From: a virus
DNA: 64,000 nt
Direction: 5' to 3' (one strand)
Virus record (IMG/VR): IMGVR_UViG_3300027973_000030
Coordinates: 1 to 64,000 of that record
Below the pieces are notes generated by a model. That model did no database searches and was not told where the DNA came from. It saw only the letters and a program-made list of their open reading frames with translations. Positions 58,047 through 64,000 of this stretch are shown one piece after another. A program made the translations under genes and the position numbers. Within the stretch, counting starts at the first letter, position 1. The number at the start of each line of letters is the position of its first letter.

Positions 58047-60005
58047 ATGGCACAGACAGCATCACCTACCCATTGGGTAATGGACTATGAGACACTTACT
58101 AATTGTTTTATAGCCGTATTCCAACACTATAAAGATGATAATATCAGTGAGATATTCATTGTTACTAAAGATCAAAACGACATAGCTAAATTTATAGACT
58201 TTCTTAATAAGTGTGTAAAACAAAAGCAGTGGCATATATCATATAATGGTCTAGCATTTGATGCTCAGATTTCACAGCATGTGATTAATAATCAAAAAGA
58301 ATACTTAAAACTAGATGGTGAAGAAGCTGCTAAGCGTTTATATGCTTACGCTCAATCTGTTATTGATAAATCAAGTAAAGGGGAGTTTCTAGAATTTGCT
58401 CCTTACAAACTTAAGATCCGACAAATAGATCTATTCAAAATGAACCACTGGGATAACCGTGCTAAGATGAGTAGTCTTAAATGGATACAGTATAGTATGG
58501 ATTGGGAGAACGTTGAAGAAATGCCGCATCATTATTATGAAGATGTAGAAACATCAGAACAATTACAGGATGTAGTTCAATATTGTATCAATGACGTACT
58601 CAGTACTAAGATGATACTTGAACATTCTAAAGAGCAAATACAGCTCAGACAAACTCTTACAAAAGAATATGGTATTGACTTATATTCAGCATCAGAACCA
58701 AGAATTTCTAAAGAGTTATTTCTTTATTTCTTGAGTAAGAAGCTGGACTGGGACAAGTCTGAGATCAAAATGCTCAGAACGCCACGTAATTATATTGTAT
58801 TAGCTGATTGTATACTTCCTTATGTGAAGTTTGTAACCCCAGAGTTTCAAAAGATTCTTGACTACTTCCGTACCAAGGTAATTACATCTACTAAAGATGG
58901 TTTTAAGTTCACTCTTGAAAATAGAGGTGTTAAAACTGACTACGGTCTAGGCGGTATCCATGGTGCAGCAGATGCAGGAGTATATGAAGCTCAAACTGGT
59001 TATACAATTATGACTAGTGACGTTACATCATTCTATCCTAATCTAGCTATTAAGAACAAGTTTCATCCTGAACACCTACCACAAAAAGAGTTTGGTGATC
59101 TGTATGAATGGTTCTTTGAAGAGCGTAAAAAGATTCCTAAGTCTGATCCTAAAAACTACGTTTACAAGATTATCCTCAATAGTACATACGGTTTAACAGG
59201 TGATGAAAACTCATTCCTGTATGATCCACGTATGACTATGCAAATTACAATCAACGGTCAGTTATTATTATCAATGCTTTACGAGATGTTGTGTTTAGCT
59301 ATACCAGAAGCTATGCCTCTAATGCAAAATACAGATGGTTTAGAAATGATGATACCAACATCAGCTATACCTAAGTATATGGAGGTATGTGAAAAATGGC
59401 AAGTAATTACACAACTTAACCTGGAACATGATGAATATTCTAAAATGATCATTGGTGATGTAAACAATTATATAGCAGTAACTAAAGATGGTAAAACTAA
59501 ATGTAAAGGTAGATTTGAGTGGGAAGACTTAGAAAAAAAGAAAGTAAGTGTATTCCATAAGAATAAATCTTTCTTAATTATACCTAAAGCTATCTATGCA
59601 TTCTTTACAAAAGGTATAGAGCCCGAACAGTTCTTAGAAGACAATCAGTCTATCTTTGATTATTGTGCAGGTGTAAAAGCTAAAGGTGGCTGGTATTATG
59701 AGACTAGAAAACTTATTCATGAAAATGATGGGTCATCTATAGAAAAAACTAAACTACAAAAAATAGTAAGATACTATGTAGCTGAGAAAGGTACTAAACT
59801 AATGAAGTGTCACCCGGATGGTCGTGAAGCTCAAGTAGAAGCAGGACCTTGGATGCAAACAGTAGTTAATGACTTAAGAGATACTAATAAACCTCTTAGT
59901 GAATACGGCATTAACAAAGACTATTATCTAGAAAACATTCATAGACAAATAGAACAAATCAACAAGATAAAGCGTAAAAGCTTTACTCAGTTATCATTAT
60001 TTTAA
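58047..60005 (+). CDS. Family B DNA polymerase
   Basis: A 652-residue polymerase with both exonuclease and polymerase parts. Exo I VMDYETLTN (Asp13, Glu15), Exo II ISYNGLAFDAQ (~residue 67), Exo III QYCINDVLSTKM (~182). Polymerase motif A TSDVTSFYPNLA (~325), motif B KIILNSTYGLTGDE (~378), motif C PLMQNTDGLEMM (~431). In motif C the usual DTD is NTD, keeping the second, catalytic Asp. Size is small for PolB, similar to crAss-like and some protein-primed phage polymerases; I see no TPR-type insert with confidence. The next gene follows by 11 nt. Confidence 0.93.
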   Translation: MAQTASPTHWVMDYETLTNCFIAVFQHYKDDNISEIFIVTKDQNDIAKFIDFLNKCVKQKQWHISYNGLAFDAQISQHVINNQKEYLKLDGEEAAKRLYAYAQSVIDKSSKGEFLEFAPYKLKIRQIDLFKMNHWDNRAKMSSLKWIQYSMDWENVEEMPHHYYEDVETSEQLQDVVQYCINDVLSTKMILEHSKEQIQLRQTLTKEYGIDLYSASEPRISKELFLYFLSKKLDWDKSEIKMLRTPRNYIVLADCILPYVKFVTPEFQKILDYFRTKVITSTKDGFKFTLENRGVKTDYGLGGIHGAADAGVYEAQTGYTIMTSDVTSFYPNLAIKNKFHPEHLPQKEFGDLYEWFFEERKKIPKSDPKNYVYKIILNSTYGLTGDENSFLYDPRMTMQITINGQLLLSMLYEMLCLAIPEAMPLMQNTDGLEMMIPTSAIPKYMEVCEKWQVITQLNLEHDEYSKMIIGDVNNYIAVTKDGKTKCKGRFEWEDLEKKKVSVFHKNKSFLIIPKAIYAFFTKGIEPEQFLEDNQSIFDYCAGVKAKGGWYYETRKLIHENDGSSIEKTKLQKIVRYYVAEKGTKLMKCHPDGREAQVEAGPWMQTVVNDLRDTNKPLSEYGINKDYYLENIHRQIEQINKIKRKSFTQLSLF

Positions 60006-60016
60006 AAAACAATTTT

Positions 60017-60838
60017 ATGCCAATAAAGACAGAGTTCAGAACTGAACAACTTATTAGACAAGCAGCTTTACCTACACATGGTAAAAGCTACACTGTTATT
60101 CCTCACGGTTACGTGATTGATGAAACTAAAAAAGAATTAGCTACTGCAGGATTTACAATTTCTAACGAGCTATACAAGACTAATTTAAATGGTGAAGTAG
60201 CACAAGGTGTCTATCATTTAAATTATGGTAATGATCCTGATATGGGTCTAATGTTTGCATGGTCTAACTCATACAACAAGATGATGAGATTTAAATGTGC
60301 AGTGGGTGCTCAAGTATTTGTATGTATGAATGGTATGGTATCGGGTGACATAGGTAGTTATGCCAGGAAACATACTGGTACAGCACTAGTTGATGTTACA
60401 CAAACTATTCAATATCAGATATCTAAAGCTAAAGAACACTATAATAACTTAATAGCTGATAAAGAAACATTTAAACAAATCACGCTAAGTAAGAAAGAGC
60501 AAGCTTCTATTATTGGTCAGCTATATGCAGATCAAGAAATACTTACTCTTTCTCAAGTAGGTATAGTTAAACATGAGTTAGATGCTCCAAGTCATAATTA
60601 TAATGCTCCTGTAGATTCTGCATGGACATTATATAATCACATTACTTTAGCTCTAAAAGATTCTCATCCAATGAGATATCTTGGAGATCATCAAAAAGTA
60701 CATACGTTCTTTCTAAACAATCTTGGATCTACTACTACAGTGAGTAATATAATTACTTCTCCTATCATAGATGATTTAGAAGAAGAAGCAGTATATGCAG
60801 ATATTGAAGAATCTATATTTGGAGTAACTTTTTTATAA
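60017..60838 (+). CDS. DUF932-like phage protein
   Basis: A 273-residue protein. It has HGKSYTVIPHGYVIDETKKE, MGLMFAWSNSYNKMMRFKCA, and GAQVFVCMNGMVSGDIGSYA. These are features of the DUF932 phage/plasmid family of unknown function (recollection). It directly follows the DNA polymerase, so a replication-linked role is likely. Strong terminator after it. Confidence 0.72.
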   Translation: MPIKTEFRTEQLIRQAALPTHGKSYTVIPHGYVIDETKKELATAGFTISNELYKTNLNGEVAQGVYHLNYGNDPDMGLMFAWSNSYNKMMRFKCAVGAQVFVCMNGMVSGDIGSYARKHTGTALVDVTQTIQYQISKAKEHYNNLIADKETFKQITLSKKEQASIIGQLYADQEILTLSQVGIVKHELDAPSHNYNAPVDSAWTLYNHITLALKDSHPMRYLGDHQKVHTFFLNNLGSTTTVSNIITSPIIDDLEEEAVYADIEESIFGVTFL

Positions 60839-60846
60839 TTAAGATG

Positions 60847-60878
60847 AGTGAGGGAGTGTAATACTTCCTCACTTATTT
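60847..60878 (+). terminator. Intrinsic terminator
   Basis: AGTGAGGGAGT (60847-60857) and ACTTCCTCACT (60863-60873) form an 11-bp stem with one G-T pair and loop GTAAT, followed by TATTTTC. The next start is at 60891. Confidence 0.88.
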
Positions 60879-60890
60879 TCAAGTTTACAT

Positions 60891-61226
60891 ATGTTAAATG
60901 AAAAATCTATAGGAAACTTATTTTCCTGTGTGCTTCAACACCTAAAATGTATAGAAATAAGACTAGAATATGCAAAAGCTGCTAGTACTCAAAAACAAAA
61001 ATACGCTCTGAGTAATGCAGCTCAAAAAGTAAAGGTGGCTATAGATCACTTATGTGGTTTACTACCTGACTCTAATCATATTTTAGAAGTAAAAAAAGAG
61101 TTAGACAAAGCTAACTTAGTATATGTAATGCTTCTCACTGAACAACTAATTAGTTTACCAGAAGAAGATTTAGAAGAAGTAATTGAATTAATAGAAACAC
61201 ATATTAATAATAAATACAAAGAATAA
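60891..61226 (+). CDS. Small helical protein
   Basis: A 111-residue helical protein (MLNEKSIGNLFSCVLQHLKC) ending acidic. Followed by next gene 2 nt later. Function unknown. Confidence 0.55.
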   Translation: MLNEKSIGNLFSCVLQHLKCIEIRLEYAKAASTQKQKYALSNAAQKVKVAIDHLCGLLPDSNHILEVKKELDKANLVYVMLLTEQLISLPEEDLEEVIELIETHINNKYKE

Positions 61227-61228
61227 TT

Positions 61229-61570
61229 ATGAAATGGTATAAACTAAATGAAGACCATACAGTGGAACTATTACCTGATGGTGTATACCCTCTACAAGGA
61301 GATTTAACAGGACCAACTAAACATGTTGGTAACACCTTTGTAGGTGAACAAAGAATATCTACAGTATTTCTACATTTTGATCACAGCTTAGATTTTGGAA
61401 TGAATACAAAATCTTCTAAACCAATATTATTTGAGTCTATGATCTTTGATGGTAGTAATGATGAATATCAGCGTAGATACTGTACATATGACGAAGCTTT
61501 AGAAGGACACAATAACTTAGTAAAAGCTTTAGAAGAAGAAAGACATCCTGACTTTTATTTTAATGATTAA
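61229..61570 (+). CDS. Unknown conserved phage protein
   Basis: A 113-residue protein (MKWYKLNEDHTVELLPDGVY) that contains GEQRISTVFLHFDHSLDFGM and later RRYCTYDEALEGHNNLVKAL. The pattern 'vSTVFLGldH.f....P..fETM.F......Y..RY.tw.eA..gH' is a recognised phage hypothetical family. No function known. Confidence 0.7.
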   Translation: MKWYKLNEDHTVELLPDGVYPLQGDLTGPTKHVGNTFVGEQRISTVFLHFDHSLDFGMNTKSSKPILFESMIFDGSNDEYQRRYCTYDEALEGHNNLVKALEEERHPDFYFND

Positions 61571-61573
61571 ACT

Positions 61574-61717
61574 ATGAACGAAACAATCAGCTTAGATATA
61601 GACTTAATATCAGAAGAACTATATCAATTATTATTACAAGAATTTTATAACCAACATCCTGAAATAGGAGACAGTTCTTTAGATAACTGGACTATTACAG
61701 CAGATGTAGAAAACTAA
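61574..61717 (+). CDS. Small acidic protein (47 aa)
   Basis: Reads MNETISLDIDLISEELYQLL, then an acidic C-terminus; stop at 61715-61717. It fills the gap between two genes with 3- and 5-nt spacing, so coding is likely. Function unknown. Confidence 0.6.
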   Translation: MNETISLDIDLISEELYQLLLQEFYNQHPEIGDSSLDNWTITADVEN

Positions 61718-61722
61718 ATAAC

Positions 61723-62433
61723 ATGATCATAGGAATTAACGGGTATTCCGGCAGTGGAAAAGACACTGTCGGTATTATCATACAATACTTATCTGTAAAT
61801 GATGACAACCAACCAACTACATCTTTAGAAGATGTATTAGAGTTTACAATAACACACGAGTGGTGGCTAGAAGAACAGTCTGGTTGGGAAATTAAAAAGT
61901 GGGCAGGTAAACTTAAAGAAATAGCTTCTACACTAACAGGTATAGCTAAGCATAAGTTTGAAGACCAAGAGTTTAAAAAAACTAACCTAAGTTCTGAATG
62001 GGATTGTAATCCTCCAGGTAAAGTAGGTACAATGCATAAACAACCTTTAACTGTAAGAGAATTCTTACAAAGATTAGGTACAGATGCATTAAGATATGGT
62101 CTACATGAAAACGCATGGGTTAATGCTCTTATGTCTGATTATACACCTACACAAGTACAATGGGCTCAAGGTCCTATTGGTGGTTATGAAGACGGTGATA
62201 TGCCTAACTGGATTATTACAGACACTAGATTTCCTAATGAAGCAGATGCTATCAGAGAAAAAGATGGTGTACTAATCCGTGTAGAAAGACCTGGCGTAAA
62301 ACCAATTAATGATCATCCTTCAGAAATAGGATTAGATCATTATAAGTTTGACCATGTTATTAAAAACAATGGTTCTATACAAGAGTTAGCAAATCAAGTT
62401 AAAAGTATACTACGTTTACACAAGATGTTATAA
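61723..62433 (+). CDS. Deoxynucleoside monophosphate kinase (putative)
   Basis: A 236-residue P-loop kinase: MIIGINGYSGSGKDTVGIII (Walker A GxxGSGKDT, residues ~7-15), TVREFLQRLGTDALRYGLHE (substrate-binding segment with LQxxGTxxxR) and NWIITDTRFPNEADAIREKD near residue 165. This is the dNMP kinase pattern of phage T4 gp1 and crAss-like phages. Supplies dNDPs for replication by phosphorylating dNMPs. Confidence 0.85.
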   Translation: MIIGINGYSGSGKDTVGIIIQYLSVNDDNQPTTSLEDVLEFTITHEWWLEEQSGWEIKKWAGKLKEIASTLTGIAKHKFEDQEFKKTNLSSEWDCNPPGKVGTMHKQPLTVREFLQRLGTDALRYGLHENAWVNALMSDYTPTQVQWAQGPIGGYEDGDMPNWIITDTRFPNEADAIREKDGVLIRVERPGVKPINDHPSEIGLDHYKFDHVIKNNGSIQELANQVKSILRLHKML

Positions 62434-62435
62434 TT

Positions 62436-63119
62436 ATGAAAATACTACACATCAGTGACACCCACGGGTTTCATAATGACTTCCCTAAAAATTATTTTGA
62501 TGGTATAGATATGGTCATACATAGTGGTGACTGTTCTAATAGTAATCTTCTACATCAATCAATTATTGAAATACAAAGTTTTCTTAACTGGTATGAAACT
62601 GTACCAGTTAAACATAAGATCTTTGTAGCAGGTAATCATGATACAGCAATTGCTAGAAGAGCTATAGCACCTGAAGATATCAGGCTTAGAGGTATTACAT
62701 ACTTAGAAAATGAATCTGTAGATATAGAAGGACTAAAGATATGGGGCTCCCCTATTACACCAACCTTTGGTGATTGGTCCTTTATGAAAGCTAGAGATAA
62801 AACCTTTACTGTATGGGACAAAATACCTGTAGGTACAGATGTCATCGTAGTACATGGACCACCAAAAGGTATACGAGATCTTTCGTTGGATAGACAGAAC
62901 AACTTAGAAATGTGTGGTGATAAGTCATTAGGTAAAAGAATTAAGATAATTAACCCACAACTAGTATGCTTTGGTCATATCCATAACTGTAAAGAGATCA
63001 TAAACCAAGGAGTATCAACTTATTATGGTACTCGTACTGTATTCTCTAACGGTGCTTGTGTAGATGATGGAAGATTTGACCGTGGTCTTACATCTTTTGG
63101 TAATATAATAGAACTTTAA
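62436..63119 (+). CDS. Calcineurin-like metallophosphoesterase
   Basis: A 227-residue phosphoesterase with all motifs: MKILHISDTHGFH (D-x-H), MVIHSGDCSN (GD), KIFVAGNHD (GNHD, ~residue 69), VVHGPPKG (GH-type His), CFGHIHN (GHxH). Similar to MPPED-type/UPF0046 enzymes. Substrate not known; phage enzymes of this class can act on nucleotides, cyclic nucleotides or nucleic acid ends. Follows the kinase by 2 nt. Confidence 0.88.
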   Translation: MKILHISDTHGFHNDFPKNYFDGIDMVIHSGDCSNSNLLHQSIIEIQSFLNWYETVPVKHKIFVAGNHDTAIARRAIAPEDIRLRGITYLENESVDIEGLKIWGSPITPTFGDWSFMKARDKTFTVWDKIPVGTDVIVVHGPPKGIRDLSLDRQNNLEMCGDKSLGKRIKIINPQLVCFGHIHNCKEIINQGVSTYYGTRTVFSNGACVDDGRFDRGLTSFGNIIEL

Positions 63120-63146
63120 TAACTTTAATTTTTAAATCAATGACGT

Positions 63147-63374
63147 ATGAAAGATTGTTGCGTATCTTGCGGTGTAGAAACTGCATACGATGAATCAACT
63201 CATGTAGACATGAGAAACGGTTATATAGATGGATTAGGTCAATTATGTTCAAGCTGCTACCTTTATGGTAGTAACCGCAGACATATCCTAGTATCTGAAG
63301 CTACAATTATAAACACTCCTAATGACAATGAGTTAGGTAGTAAGGTAAGAAAAATATATCATGAAGCGAAATGA
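63147..63374 (+). CDS. Small zinc-binding protein (CxxC)
   Basis: A 75-residue protein (MKDCCVSCGVETAYDESTHV) with CxxC pairs CVSCG and LCSSCY, which form a zinc ribbon; the rest is small helices. The opening is typical of phage zinc-finger proteins ('CxxCGxETxY...HVDMRxxYV.G.GQLC..C'). Overlaps the next gene by 14 nt. Confidence 0.7.
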   Translation: MKDCCVSCGVETAYDESTHVDMRNGYIDGLGQLCSSCYLYGSNRRHILVSEATIINTPNDNELGSKVRKIYHEAK

Positions 63375-63615
63375 TAACTTGATACAAATTATTATAGACC
63401 AAATGTTTATTATAGCCGGCCATAACGTTAGCTATAATGATATTATTGGTAGAAAAGATGACTGGTATTGTCAATGGACAATGACAGATGACCAACGTAA
63501 AGAATGGATAGACTGGGGCGTAACGTACATCCGTAAGAAAAAACGTTGGAGTAAAAAGTTAGCCGAAAGAGAAATGGCTTTCTTAGATTTATATTGTGGA
63601 CTTAAAAATGTTTAA
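63361..63615 (+). CDS. Small conserved phage protein
   Basis: An 84-residue protein with WYCQWTMTDDQRKEWIDWGV and a C-terminal basic helix (KKKRWSKKLAEREMAFLDLY), a pattern known from hypothetical phage proteins. Function unknown. Confidence 0.6.
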   Translation: MKRNDNLIQIIIDQMFIIAGHNVSYNDIIGRKDDWYCQWTMTDDQRKEWIDWGVTYIRKKKRWSKKLAEREMAFLDLYCGLKNV

Positions 63616-63616
63616 A

Positions 63617-63886
63617 ATGAAAAAATATATAACAGCAGCATTAAGCTTAGGTACAATTACTTTATTGTTCTACACTATGTTTGATTTAAAAGAACAAGTA
63701 AAACAAGTGGACATTCTACAAAAACAATTAGATAGTGTTACAATATTAAAAGACAGCTTATATGATGTAAGTTTTGGAGCTCAAGTAGAAAATGGTAGAT
63801 ACCAAATGTCTCTAGAGCATTTAAAGACAGTTAATCCTAAAGCAGCTGATGAATTTGAAAACTTCTACGGTCATGAAACAGAGTAA
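63617..63886 (+). CDS. Membrane-anchored coiled-coil protein
   Basis: An 89-residue protein from MKKYITAALSLGTITLLFYT, chosen because it lies 1 nt after the previous stop (earlier ATGs overlap it). One membrane segment (residues ~4-22), then coiled coil (DLKEQVKQVDILQKQLDSVT) and an acidic C-terminus. Overlaps the next tiny gene by 14 nt. Confidence 0.6.
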   Translation: MKKYITAALSLGTITLLFYTMFDLKEQVKQVDILQKQLDSVTILKDSLYDVSFGAQVENGRYQMSLEHLKTVNPKAADEFENFYGHETE

Positions 63887-63977
63887 ATGGAAATGGGATG
63901 TAATCTTTGTGTGGTTTATTATAGCTGCTACAAGTTTTACGCTCTGGTATAATATTATAAACTGGATAAAGAATTAA
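63873..63977 (+). CDS. Tiny membrane peptide (34 aa)
   Basis: Reads MKQSKWKWDVIFVWFIIAAT, then a short tail ending at TAA 63975-63977. Single membrane segment with basic N-terminus. Overlap with the previous gene and an immediate next start support coding. Confidence 0.5.
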   Translation: MKQSKWKWDVIFVWFIIAATSFTLWYNIINWIKN

Positions 63978-63978
63978 C

Positions 63979-64000
63979 ATGAAACTATATACAGAAGAAC
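63979..64000 (+). CDS. Next gene, start only
   Basis: ATG at 63979 opens MKLYTEE and runs off the right edge. Only seven codons are visible; no function can be assigned. Confidence 0.4.

Noticed and set aside
1-64000. Reassigned TAG or TGA stop codon, as in some crAss-like phages
   Set aside because: Genes of ordinary length end at TAG (for example 27993-27995, 31388-31390, 52099-52101) and next genes start as expected.
1-64000. Temperate lifestyle genes or attachment sites
   Set aside because: I found no integrase, excisionase or CI-type repressor in the window; the ParB-like and winged-helix genes alone are not evidence for lysogeny.

Overview
This window is part of a tailed double-stranded DNA phage genome, most likely of a Bacteroidota host. 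It is compact and AT-rich. Genes are usually preceded by A/T-rich leaders rather than by clear Shine-Dalgarno sequences. The gene set resembles crAss-like phages: TerL, large portal, capsid genes, an IHF/HU-like protein, PD-(D/E)XK nucleases, uracil-DNA glycosylase, SF2 helicase, DnaB-type helicase, DnaG-type primase, family B DNA polymerase, Sak4-like ATPase and dNMP kinase, in divergent late and early blocks. The crAss-like label is an inference from gene content and layout, not from a database comparison. Both ends are cut: a very large tail-fibre gene runs off the left edge and a gene begins at the right edge. I saw no integrase. TAG is used as a normal stop, so there is no sign of stop-codon reassignment.

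Layout. (1) 1-23153, minus strand: the virion block, read right to left from small DNA-binding and nuclease genes (IHF-like, PD-(D/E)XK, GNAT) through TerL, portal, scaffold-like protein, major capsid candidate, connector/tail proteins and a series of tail-fibre genes. A 168-nt RNA with tRNA-like ends lies at 19166-19333, and a chain of hairpins follows the capsid gene. (2) 23154-23397: the divergent control region. (3) 23398-39526, plus strand: an early block of small proteins, membrane peptides, a ParB-like protein, SF2 helicase, UNG and a MoxR/vWA pair, with one minus-strand gene at 35237-35515. Four gene-free stretches of about 300-360 bases each carry several perfect or near-perfect stems and look like structured non-coding RNAs. 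(4) 39516-48303, minus strand: a block of envelope-directed proteins (a secreted cohesin/dockerin-like protein, a CsgG-like protein, a Ser/Ala-rich beta-barrel-like protein, a lipoprotein, small membrane proteins) beside a lysis cassette (GH19 endolysin, holin-like and spanin-like proteins). (5) 48423-64000, plus strand: the replication and recombination block, starting with a protein that carries a DnaA domain IV and continuing with a putative loader, DnaB, Sak4, SSB-like protein, primase, HNH, nuclease, PolB, dNMP kinase and a metallophosphoesterase.

The parts that stand out are the set of structured intergenic RNAs (strongest at 28364-28722 and 29458-29749, on either side of the ParB-like gene), the tRNA-like RNA beside the terminase region, and the Sec-secreted envelope module at 39516-45932. 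Many plus-strand transcription units end in a strong hairpin with a T-run only about 15-50 nt before the next start codon.
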